The position numbers and the translations under genes were made by a program. The notes below the pieces were generated by a model. That model made no database searches and had not been told where the DNA came from. It was given only the letters and a program-made list of their open reading frames with translations. This document shows positions 25,211 to 32,866 of a stretch of 33,182 nucleotides of DNA, in pieces (position 1 is the stretch's first letter; each line of letters begins with the position of its first letter). Source of the DNA: Candidatus Poribacteria bacterium (GTDB taxonomy: Bacteria > Poribacteria > WGA-4E > WGA-3G); assembly GCA_003635195.1 (NCBI GenBank), contig PYIY01000194.1, positions 1 to 33,182 of the forward strand. The letters are read 5' to 3'.

Positions 25211-27265
25211 ATGGAAAACAGACAACCTTTGACTCCCGCGCTGCGATCACCTGAAGACACAGATGTGACAACTTGGGAACTTCCTGAAGGCGCAATCAGT
25301 AGGTTGGGACAGGGGGTATTACTTGGGGTCGAATATTCGAGCGATGGGAGATATCTTACCGTTGCAACCAAAATCGGATTCTGGATATATGACACGGCAA
25401 CAATGATCCCCCGTGCTTTGTGGGGTACCGAACGTGGGATGTTTAATGTTGCTACCTTTTCGCACGATATGCGATGGATCGCCACTGGCGACCAAGATGG
25501 GATTGTTAAAATATGGGACACACAAAACGGACAGTGTATTACAAAAATAGATTGGGGAAGTACGCGAAACCTCAATAGCCTTTTACATCTCCATTTTTCG
25601 TCGGACGGACAATATCTTGCCACATCCGGTTTCGGACATAGTGCTGTCTACACATGGCGGACAAACACCGACACGCCTATCATGAGCTGCACCGTTGAAG
25701 ATGCAGAAATAAAGGATTACCGAAGGGGTTATTACGGCGACTCGTGTTTTCCTGTCTCTTTTTCACCCGTTGGAAACCAGCTTGCGTATGCGACCGCCAT
25801 AGACACTATCACGATTTCAGACGTAGATACCGGCGAACAGATTGCTCATTTCACTGGACACGATGCGCCAGTGCATTCCGCCATCTTTTCGCCTTGCGGG
25901 CGGTACCTTGCCACTGTGACCTTGGATAATGAGGTGCAGGTCTGGGATATTCACAATGAATCCCTTGTCATGATGCCGACTACATACGAAGGCGATCGGT
26001 TAAGGCTGGCTTATACTTCCGATGGCGTAATAAGGATTGCCAATATCTATGAGAACGAGGTGCAGATTTGGGATGTCCCTCAGCAAGAAAAGTTAGACAC
26101 CTTTGATTCCCCAGGAACAACTAAGACTGCAGCACGTTTTTCAACCGATGGAACGCAATTCGCAATTGCCAATACACGTGGCGATCTGCAGCTATGGAAA
26201 GCCGAAAGTCCTTCTACAGTCGCATTATTTCCTGAATATAAATCCGCTGCCTATTCGGTGATATTCTCACAAGACAGCAAAACATTAGTCAGTAGTCATT
26301 TGGGAACAACAGGTAAGGTATTCTGGGATATTGCGAGCTGGGAAACACGGCGAGTACTTCCTCCGCTAACTGAGCGCAACGTTTTACGAAGAGGTATGGC
26401 ACTCTCTCCGTGTGAAGAACTGTTGGTGGTTGATACGAACGACGCGAACATCGAAGTCTGGCATATCCCGTCTGAAACATTAGTTGCAGAACTTACCGAA
26501 CATGAGAGTAAAGGGATCACGTTAACGTTCTCGCCTACAGGGAAATACTTCGTCAGTGGCGGTTGGGCAGATGAAGCCTACGTATGGGATGTCAAATCTT
26601 GGGAAAAACGGCATTCGCTTACGGCGCAGACAGGGCGCGTTGAAGACATCGCATTTCATCCGGATGGACAACTATTCATTACCTCCGCTAGGGGCTCCAG
26701 GGGCGGGACTGCTCGACTCTGGAATGTTGAAACCGGTGAACAAGTTGCTCTGCTCCCTTTACCAGATACCTTAGAGGATGTCACCCGATACAGAGGCGTG
26801 CCTGAGGAAATCGAACGAGCCATGAACGGCGGGCGTTCACAATGGAAGCTACATCAACATATCCAGTCCATCGTGTTTTCGCCGTGTGGTACCCTAATTG
26901 CTGGTGGTCTCGGCACGATGATCGTCGGTGGGTTAACCAACGAGATCCGATTGTGGGACACAGCAACTTTAGAAACACGGATGATCATACTTCCATCTCA
27001 AGGGACTATTCGTCCTCGTCCGTGGGCACTGACATTTTCGCCCTGCGGACGCTATCTTGTCTCTGGGGCGTGGTGGTGTCGAGGACTGGACAAAGTCCCT
27101 ATTCGGATATGGGAAGTTGCTACTGGTGAAAACATCCACACCTTCTGGGCACACGCTTCTGACGTTCAAGATGTTGCTTTTTCACCCGATGGTACACTCT
27201 TAGCGAGTGGGAGTTTTGATGGTACTATTCTGCTTTGGGATATGAAACCCTTTATCGGTTCTTAA
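25211..27265 (+). CDS. WD40 repeat protein, copy 1
   Basis: A 684-residue protein made almost entirely of WD40 repeats, probably two seven-bladed propellers. Repeated blade signatures include FSPCGRYLATVTLDNEVQVWD, FSPTGKYFVSGG, FHPDGQLFITS and FSPDGTLLASGSFDGTILLWD. There is no signal peptide or membrane segment, so it is probably cytoplasmic. It begins MENRQPLTPALRSPEDTDVTTWELP, and the second copy starts in a closely similar way. Start: AGGAG with eight bases spacing. The role is likely a scaffold for protein complexes; no catalytic domain is fused. It shares an operon-like arrangement with the paralog 35 bases downstream. Confidence 0.92.
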   Translation: MENRQPLTPALRSPEDTDVTTWELPEGAISRLGQGVLLGVEYSSDGRYLTVATKIGFWIYDTATMIPRALWGTERGMFNVATFSHDMRWIATGDQDGIVKIWDTQNGQCITKIDWGSTRNLNSLLHLHFSSDGQYLATSGFGHSAVYTWRTNTDTPIMSCTVEDAEIKDYRRGYYGDSCFPVSFSPVGNQLAYATAIDTITISDVDTGEQIAHFTGHDAPVHSAIFSPCGRYLATVTLDNEVQVWDIHNESLVMMPTTYEGDRLRLAYTSDGVIRIANIYENEVQIWDVPQQEKLDTFDSPGTTKTAARFSTDGTQFAIANTRGDLQLWKAESPSTVALFPEYKSAAYSVIFSQDSKTLVSSHLGTTGKVFWDIASWETRRVLPPLTERNVLRRGMALSPCEELLVVDTNDANIEVWHIPSETLVAELTEHESKGITLTFSPTGKYFVSGGWADEAYVWDVKSWEKRHSLTAQTGRVEDIAFHPDGQLFITSARGSRGGTARLWNVETGEQVALLPLPDTLEDVTRYRGVPEEIERAMNGGRSQWKLHQHIQSIVFSPCGTLIAGGLGTMIVGGLTNEIRLWDTATLETRMIILPSQGTIRPRPWALTFSPCGRYLVSGAWWCRGLDKVPIRIWEVATGENIHTFWAHASDVQDVAFSPDGTLLASGSFDGTILLWDMKPFIGS

Positions 27266-27300
27266 GGGACTGCTCGCCGCGATAAAATCGGAGGTATTGG

Positions 27301-29280
27301 ATGGAAAATCGACAACCACAGACAAACAGCGATGTGGCAACTTGGGAACTCCCCGATGGCGCGATTGCCCGATTAGGAAAAGGACTCATAGTTGACATGG
27401 CGTTTTCACCGGATAACGCGTCTCTTGCTGTTGGAACGCGCGTCGGGGTGTGGATGTATGAACTCGACACGATGCAGCCCGGCACACTGTTTGAAACCGA
27501 ACGCGGCATGATTTTTAACGTTGTGTTCTCACCCGATGGGAAATGGATTGCCACCAGTAACGCGGACGGCATCATTAATGTGCGAGAAATAGAGACCCAG
27601 CAGCGTGTCGCGAAGATACAAGGCTGGCACGGTGGTACTTCTCGACTTGCCTTTTCACCGGATAGTCAATACATCGCTGCATCTGGCCGCGGATACAGCG
27701 ACGTTTACGTCTGGTGCGCAAAAACCGGACAACACGTCGCAAGTTTCAAAATGGAAGGTAAACCTAAGGAAGATGAACAGACCCCTGTCCGTTTCCCCAT
27801 CTGCTTTTCACCAGATGGGGAGCTGCTCGCTTATTTTACTGACTGGCACACCCTTACCGTCCGAAACCTAAAAACGAAAGAATGCTTCGCTTATCTGGAT
27901 CCAAAGCCTCATCTGCGCGAATCAGGACATGTGTATGATCTCGCCTTTTCGCCTTGTCGTCAGTTTCTTGCTGCGAGTCTTCAGGATCCAACCACACGTG
28001 AGAACCTTGAGGTGCAGGTGTGGAATATTGATAAAGAGACCTTGGAGACAACTTATACAAACTACAACGGCACTCGGACGATTCTCGCCTATTCCCCTGA
28101 TGGCGCATTACGGGTTGCCGATGTTTATGAAGACAAGGTAGTGATGTGGGATGCGTCCCGGGGTGAAAAACTTGATACCATTGAATATCAAGGAAAACAT
28201 AGGACAGAACATAGGGCAGAATGTGTCTCGACTGATGGACAGCAGTTCGCAATTGCTACTATCCGCGAAATCCGCGTGTGGTGTGCAGGTGCCCCCGCTG
28301 CAGTAGCACCACATCCAGTGCCCAATTGGGTACCTGACTCTCTGTTTTTTTATCAATTGGACAAGAGGTTGGTTTGCAAATACTGGAATGAAGGTATCGT
28401 TTTTTGGGATGTTGTTCAGAAACAGTTAATACCTCCCCCGATCCCGCCAGAATGCAGGGGCAAAAGGTGTGCGCTGTCCCCTTGTGAAAAATTGTTGGCT
28501 CTCATCGGAGAAGGTGGACAAACCCTTGAAGTCTGGAACATCACGTCCGGAACTCAAATAGCGGAGCTCACCGAACATCAGAGTTTAATCACCACCGTGG
28601 TGTTCTCGTCGTCAGCGGAGTACCTCATCAGTGGAGATGTAGATGGAAAACTTGTTGTGTGGCGTGTCCAACATTGGGAAAAGCAGCATGCATTTATAGG
28701 GCATACCGATCCGCTTCGGGCAGCAGCCTTTCACCCCGACGGAAAGCAATTCGCTACGACTGACGGAAGGAGTATATTTCTTTGGAACGTTACGAGTGGT
28801 GAACAGCTTGGCTCACCTTCTGTAGACTCCACTTTTGTTGCCCTATATAAAGGAAATATGCGACAAATCCAGCGACAAACCCAGTCACGTTACAAACCTC
28901 CAAAGTATCTCCATTCAATTGCATTTTCACCTTGCGGCACTTTGTTGGCTGGTGGATTATTCGGTGGGATTCATCTATGGGATGCTGCAACTTTAGAGCC
29001 GCGCATGGGAATGATTCTACCTGAGCGTTGCTCCCATGTTGGTGTCGTGGTGTTTTCTCCATGTGGTCGGTATCTTGCCTCCGGTTCTTGGTGGCACAAA
29101 ACAGACAAAGTCTCCATCCGTTTATGGGAGGTTGCCACTGGGGAAAACATCCATACCTTTTGGGGGCATACCTCAGATGTTCAAAATCTCGCTTTTTCAA
29201 AGAGTGGTGAACTCTTGGCAAGTAGCAGTTATGACTGCACCGTTTTGCTGTGGGATATGAAACCGTTTATAGATTCATAG
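27301..29280 (+). CDS. WD40 repeat protein, copy 2 (tandem paralog)
   Basis: A 659-residue paralog of the preceding protein, sharing the N-terminus MENRQP..TTWELP-like (here SDVATWELPDGAIARLGKG) and the C-terminus LLWDMKPFI. Blades such as FSPDGKWIATSNADGIINVRE, FHPDGKQFATTDGRSIFLWN and FSPCGRYLASGSW support a double seven-bladed propeller. GGAGG stands before the ATG and the gap to copy 1 is 35 bases, so the two are likely co-transcribed. The copies are clearly diverged in the middle, so the duplication is older than that of dapB. A strong new promoter follows before pspA, which suggests the operon ends here, although no terminator was found in 29281-29379. Confidence 0.92.
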   Translation: MENRQPQTNSDVATWELPDGAIARLGKGLIVDMAFSPDNASLAVGTRVGVWMYELDTMQPGTLFETERGMIFNVVFSPDGKWIATSNADGIINVREIETQQRVAKIQGWHGGTSRLAFSPDSQYIAASGRGYSDVYVWCAKTGQHVASFKMEGKPKEDEQTPVRFPICFSPDGELLAYFTDWHTLTVRNLKTKECFAYLDPKPHLRESGHVYDLAFSPCRQFLAASLQDPTTRENLEVQVWNIDKETLETTYTNYNGTRTILAYSPDGALRVADVYEDKVVMWDASRGEKLDTIEYQGKHRTEHRAECVSTDGQQFAIATIREIRVWCAGAPAAVAPHPVPNWVPDSLFFYQLDKRLVCKYWNEGIVFWDVVQKQLIPPPIPPECRGKRCALSPCEKLLALIGEGGQTLEVWNITSGTQIAELTEHQSLITTVVFSSSAEYLISGDVDGKLVVWRVQHWEKQHAFIGHTDPLRAAAFHPDGKQFATTDGRSIFLWNVTSGEQLGSPSVDSTFVALYKGNMRQIQRQTQSRYKPPKYLHSIAFSPCGTLLAGGLFGGIHLWDAATLEPRMGMILPERCSHVGVVVFSPCGRYLASGSWWHKTDKVSIRLWEVATGENIHTFWGHTSDVQNLAFSKSGELLASSSYDCTVLLWDMKPFIDS

Positions 29281-29379
29281 TAGCAATTGCCTCACACATC
29301 GGAAACGGTAAATTGTCTGTAACTGAGTAACATCCGATACTGCTTAAAACCAACGGTATTGGCTCATGTAAAAATTTTC

Positions 29380-29408
29380 TTGCAGTTTTAGATAAAATAT
29401 GTTAAAAT
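29380..29408 (+). promoter_or_regulatory. Predicted pspA promoter (TTGCAG - 17 - TAAAAT, extended -10)
   Basis: TTGCAG (29380-29385) and TAAAAT (29403-29408) are separated by 17 bases. TGT immediately upstream of the -10 forms a TGn extension. Start near 29415 would give a leader of about 110 bases. No sigma-54 type GG/GC promoter, as used for pspA in enterobacteria, was seen. Confidence 0.7.
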
Positions 29409-29525
29409 ACGATGTGATAAGTTTTGCGGCGCGGATCAAAACCGTGCAAAGTAACATTGGTACAACTCGCAGACCCATACAATAAGGTCGCACTTATAAG
29501 ACACGACGTAACAGGAGAAACTGAA

Positions 29526-30368
29526 ATGGCAAACGGATTCACACGATTTTTCAAGGCTATCTGGTATACGCTGACGGGGCGCGCCCACGAAACAGCGGAT
29601 CGGATGATGGAAAACCCGGAAGCCGTTAGAGGGGCTTACGAAGACATCATCAGCGATAAAAAGGGAAACATCCAACGCTATAAGCAAGCAATCGGGCAGC
29701 TTATCGCACTTGTTGAACAGAAGCGGTCACAACTAAAGACCCTTACCGACGAAGTCGAAAATTTGGAAGAACTGAAAGCCGGAGCAATCGCTAAGGCGCA
29801 GCAGACCGCTGCTGGTTTGCAAAAAGAGGGTATGGCACCAGAAGAAGTCAAACAGCACGCCGAATACACGCGATGTGTTACCGCTTACCAAGAGTTCAAT
29901 TCCAATCTACAAGAGAAAGAGGGACGTATTGATGAACTCGAAGGTGAGATCGAAAATGCGCAGGCTGATATTGACTCCCATAAAATCCAGATTACCAGCC
30001 TACATCGCGATTTAGATAAGATTAAGAGCGAGCAATCTGAAGCAGTCGCCGATCTCATCACTGCCCGCGAGCAAGAAGAAATCGCCGATATGCTTTCTGG
30101 CATCAGCATGGACGGCACTTCCGCTGAATTGTCACGGATGCGAGAAATTCGCGAGAAAGCGAAAGGACGTTCAAAAGTCGCACAGGAATTGGCCGGCACC
30201 GACTCAAAAAGCGAAGAGGAGGAATTCCTCGCTGCAGCGCGCTCATCCAACGCCTCTGACGAGTTTGATGCCTTGATTTTCGGGGCACAGCAGACAGACA
30301 CGAAAACGGAGATCGAATCTGAACCCGCGAAGAAAACAGAGGATTCCGATTCTGAGCTGCCGCTCTAA
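29526..30368 (+). CDS. pspA: PspA/IM30 (Vipp1) family membrane-stress protein with acidic C-terminal tail
   Basis: A 280-residue coiled-coil protein of the PspA/IM30 family, now known to be the bacterial branch of the ESCRT-III superfamily; members form rods and rings that protect or remodel membranes. The ATG at 29526 is chosen over an upstream one at 29424 because AGGAG lies eight bases before it and MANGFTRFFKAIWYTLTG forms the family's amphipathic N-terminal helix. Residues 25-215 are long helices (NPEAVRGAYEDIISDKKGNI, then EKEGRIDELEGEIENAQADI). Beyond the usual 220-230 residues there is an extra acidic, low-complexity tail of about 50 residues with a short hydrophobic motif DEFDALIFG. 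It is followed after 31 bases by an AAA+ ATPase gene. The tail is a plausible docking site for that ATPase, as MIM motifs of ESCRT-III are for Vps4, but this is inference. Confidence 0.9.
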   Translation: MANGFTRFFKAIWYTLTGRAHETADRMMENPEAVRGAYEDIISDKKGNIQRYKQAIGQLIALVEQKRSQLKTLTDEVENLEELKAGAIAKAQQTAAGLQKEGMAPEEVKQHAEYTRCVTAYQEFNSNLQEKEGRIDELEGEIENAQADIDSHKIQITSLHRDLDKIKSEQSEAVADLITAREQEEIADMLSGISMDGTSAELSRMREIREKAKGRSKVAQELAGTDSKSEEEEFLAAARSSNASDEFDALIFGAQQTDTKTEIESEPAKKTEDSDSELPL

Positions 30369-30380
30369 AGTGCTACCACA

Positions 30381-30397
30381 AAATAGGTGTCCTATTT
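30381..30397 (+). promoter_or_regulatory. Perfect hairpin directly before the AAA+ gene
   Basis: AAATAGG-TGT-CCTATTT is a perfect seven-pair hairpin with a three-base loop, ending two bases before the proposed ATG at 30400. It is AT-rich and has no T-run, so it is not a standard terminator. It could mask or tune the start of the ATPase gene relative to pspA. Confidence 0.45.
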
Positions 30398-30399
30398 GA

Positions 30400-32310
30400 A
30401 TGAGAAGGGGGCGAGAACTCATAGCCGTTAAAAGCCCAACTTACGCATTCCGCACAGAGGCCGGGATGCTCATTAATTCAGGAACGTCTCGCAGTCTCGT
30501 CCTGTCCGGAAATATCCACGACCTCTTCTTTCTACGCGAAGGAGATGACACGGATTATATTCCGCTCGTCCCCTTTTTGACCCGCAGTTGGGACATTCCG
30601 GGGTTCATCCTCGTAGTTTACGAACTCAATGGACCCATAAGATTTGCACAAGAAACCGAGCGCGAAAAGGTTAAGCACGCATTCAACTTATGGCGCGGCA
30701 CAACCGAGGCAGATCTTGATACGAATGTAAGTGCCGGTACACCGAGTTCTGCACAGGCAGCGGCATCGTCTCAAAGGACACCCCTCGGATCACTTGATGC
30801 CGTTACAGAGCCATCTGATGTATCTTTTACGCAGTACATGAACGATGCTATCGGCAGTCCGACGTTAGCACTTGAACTTCTCCGTCAATTTTGTCTGCTC
30901 TCTCGAAGCACAAACGCGCAAGGCGAAAAACTGCTGCCCGAAAAATTAATCATCTTGATAGAAGCGACAGACATGTTGCTGCCAGAAGGCGAAATTCGGA
31001 GTTTGTCACTCCCAGACAGACACCGCGTCAGCATCGTTCAAGACTGGATCTCCGATTCCAATTTCATGAACGGCAACGATACCGTCATCTTTATCGCGGA
31101 ATCTCCAAGTCTCGTGAACTCTCGAATTATTAGGTTGCCGCAGGTCGTTACCGTTGAAATTCCAGCACCAGGGATGGCAGAACGCCAGCACTTTATTTCC
31201 TGGTTTAATAACACACCGAAACTCGTAGAAAAGCCTTTAAACCTTTGGGGTTCACAGGCACAACTCGCTATGCTCACTGCGGGGTTATCATTACAAGCAC
31301 TCCGCCAGATGTTGCTATCTTCCTGCTACTCCGGTGAAAAACTTCAACCGGAAGATGTTATTGAGAAGGTCTCTGAATTTATTCAAGCACAATTAGGTGA
31401 AGATGTCGTAGAATTCAAAAAACCGGCGCACAGTCTAAAAGACATCGTTGGTAACCAAAAGTTGGTGGATTTTCTTCAGACGCAGCTGATCCCGCGTATT
31501 ACTTCAACCGGTCCCGATGCAATCCCCGGAATGAGTGTCTGTGGTCCTATCGGCAGCGGAAAAACTTTTATTTTCGAAGGGCTTGCCGGTGAACTTGATA
31601 TTCCTGTCCTCGTTCTCAAGAACATCCGGAGTATGTGGTTTGGGCAGACAGATGTTATCTTTGAACGGCTCCGGCGATTGCTGATGGCACTCGTGAAGGT
31701 GTTGATCTTCGTCGATGAAGCGGATACGCAATTCGGGGGTGTCGGGAGAGATGCACACAGCACAGAACGACGTTTGACAGGAAAGGTACAGGCGATGATG
31801 TCGGACCCGCAGCTACGTGGCAACATCACATGGCTTCTGATGACTGCGCGTATCTATAACCTTTCTCCTGACCTACGGCGAGAGGGCAGGGTTGGAGATA
31901 TAGTCGTTCCAGTACTCGATCCGAAAGATGAAGACCGTGAGGCTTTCCTTCGCTGGAGTATCGGCAAAACCCTCCCCGATTCCCTCCCTGATGATGCAGT
32001 GGAACGACTTTTGAAAGTAACCGAAGACTATTCCGCAGCGAGTTTCGCATCACTGCGCTCCGATCTTGAAGCCGCAAGTCTTCTCAAGAAAGACGCTCAA
32101 ACTTCCGGTAAACTCACATTAGAAGAAATTATTGCTGTCGCCGAAGATCGAATCCTTCCGAATATCGGGCCCATAAGACAGTATCAAACCTTACAGGCAC
32201 TTCTCAATTGCACACGCAAATCGCTACTCCCCGGTGACTACTCCCCAGAAATCCGGGAATCCTGGGTGAAACAGATTGCTCAACTTGAGGCTTTAGGTGT
32301 TAGAGGATAG
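30400..32310 (+). CDS. AAA+ ATPase linked to PspA
   Basis: A 636-residue protein. The C-terminal half is a classical AAA+ module: Walker A GPIGSGKT (residues 382-389), Walker B VLIFVDEAD (D439, E440 catalytic), and an arginine-rich RREGR stretch after the sensor 1 region; helical lid to about residue 580. The N-terminal half (about 20-330) looks like a second, degenerate AAA-type fold with no Walker A (SLVLSGNIHDLFFL, LIILIEATDML, VIFIAESPSLVN), split by a low-complexity insert near 105-140. No membrane segment and no zinc protease motif is seen, so it is not FtsH. The start is uncertain: ATG 30400 has no upstream ribosome binding site, AAGGGGG lies just behind it, and the next in-frame ATG is at 30466. 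Location behind pspA suggests it acts on PspA polymers, parallel to Vps4 acting on ESCRT-III. Confidence 0.87.
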   Translation: MRRGRELIAVKSPTYAFRTEAGMLINSGTSRSLVLSGNIHDLFFLREGDDTDYIPLVPFLTRSWDIPGFILVVYELNGPIRFAQETEREKVKHAFNLWRGTTEADLDTNVSAGTPSSAQAAASSQRTPLGSLDAVTEPSDVSFTQYMNDAIGSPTLALELLRQFCLLSRSTNAQGEKLLPEKLIILIEATDMLLPEGEIRSLSLPDRHRVSIVQDWISDSNFMNGNDTVIFIAESPSLVNSRIIRLPQVVTVEIPAPGMAERQHFISWFNNTPKLVEKPLNLWGSQAQLAMLTAGLSLQALRQMLLSSCYSGEKLQPEDVIEKVSEFIQAQLGEDVVEFKKPAHSLKDIVGNQKLVDFLQTQLIPRITSTGPDAIPGMSVCGPIGSGKTFIFEGLAGELDIPVLVLKNIRSMWFGQTDVIFERLRRLLMALVKVLIFVDEADTQFGGVGRDAHSTERRLTGKVQAMMSDPQLRGNITWLLMTARIYNLSPDLRREGRVGDIVVPVLDPKDEDREAFLRWSIGKTLPDSLPDDAVERLLKVTEDYSAASFASLRSDLEAASLLKKDAQTSGKLTLEEIIAVAEDRILPNIGPIRQYQTLQALLNCTRKSLLPGDYSPEIRESWVKQIAQLEALGVRG

Positions 32311-32326
32311 CAAGAAAAATGTTGTA

Positions 32327-32356
32327 TTAGCAGGCGACGTAATTTTGTGTTATAAT
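32327..32356 (+). promoter_or_regulatory. Predicted promoter of the 96-residue protein gene
   Basis: TTAGCA (32327-32332) and a perfect TATAAT (32351-32356) with TGT just upstream (extended -10), spacer 18. The leader of about 55 bases contains a small hairpin AACAC/GTGTT at 32371-32386. The promoter indicates that this gene is transcribed separately from the ATPase gene. Confidence 0.6.
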
Positions 32357-32416
32357 GTTAATGTGCAATGAACACAGTGTAGTGTTTTATACCAACATTT
32401 CAGAAGGAAAATTACC

Positions 32417-32707
32417 ATGTCATATTCTGATGCTACCTCTGAAACCATCGCCGCCCGCGGCGAAGAAATCTATCAGCAGTACCGCGAAGAACTTGAAGCT
32501 CAACACAAAGGTCAGTTTTTTGTAGTTGACATTGAAACGGAAAACTATGAAATCGCCGATGAGGATTTAGAAGCTACAAAACGTCTGCTTGCTAAGAATC
32601 CCAAGGCTATGACTTACGGTGTACGAATCGGATATCCGGCTACCCACGGTATCGGCTTTAGCTTCGTGGAATGTAATGTGGAATACTACAATAATTATAG
32701 AAAATAA
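32417..32707 (+). CDS. Small orphan protein of unknown function
   Basis: A 96-residue soluble protein, beginning MSYSDATSETIAARGEEIYQQ. It has a helical start (residues 8-28) followed by HKGQFFVVDIETENYEIADED, a beta-type segment, a helix LEATKRLLAKNPKA and a final strand YGVRIGYPATHGIGF. AGAAGGA lies ten bases before the ATG. I recognise the general pattern (HKGxFVxIDIETxxYEI, then RIGYP) from small proteins in cyanobacteria and Poribacteria that often accompany a retropepsin-like protease gene, but I cannot name a function. The next strong ribosome binding site downstream leads only into a 14-codon frame. Confidence 0.8.
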   Translation: MSYSDATSETIAARGEEIYQQYREELEAQHKGQFFVVDIETENYEIADEDLEATKRLLAKNPKAMTYGVRIGYPATHGIGFSFVECNVEYYNNYRK

Positions 32708-32735
32708 AGAAGCTATCATCAAGGAGGTACTTTTT

Positions 32736-32780
32736 ATGTCTTTTTTTCATTTTGAAGGGGCCCCTGTGCGGTCTGAGTAA
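32736..32780 (+). other. 14-codon ORF with strong ribosome binding site, possible gene remnant
   Basis: AAGGAGGT at 32721-32728 is a near-perfect Shine-Dalgarno sequence, seven bases before an ATG that opens the short frame MSFFHFEGAPVRSE ending in TAATAA. It lies 28 bases after the preceding gene. It may be the scar of a truncated second gene of that operon or a leader peptide. Length is too short to judge coding from composition. Confidence 0.35.
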
Positions 32781-32802
32781 TAAGGGCAATAAAAATGAAA
32801 TA

Positions 32803-32828
32803 CGTATAGGTTACGTAACCTCCTATAC
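32803..32828. repeat. Palindrome centred on GGTTACGTAACC
   Basis: GGTTACGTAACC at 32809-32820 is a perfect 12-base palindrome. The flanks extend it (GTATAGG on the left, CCTCCTATAC on the right, with a short bulge), so it could be an operator or a hairpin between the small gene and the convergent methyltransferase gene. No T-run follows in either direction. Confidence 0.5.
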
Positions 32829-32866
32829 CTTTACCTGTTAGTAGCATAGACACAACATCGAGATAG

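Noticed and set aside
29424..29525. Upstream ATG for pspA
   Set aside because: It has no ribosome binding site and adds 34 residues before the family's amphipathic N-terminal helix; 29526 has AGGAG at proper distance.
30381..30397. Rho-independent terminator between pspA and the AAA+ gene
   Set aside because: The hairpin is AT-rich and is not followed by a T-run; the spacing suggests co-transcription.
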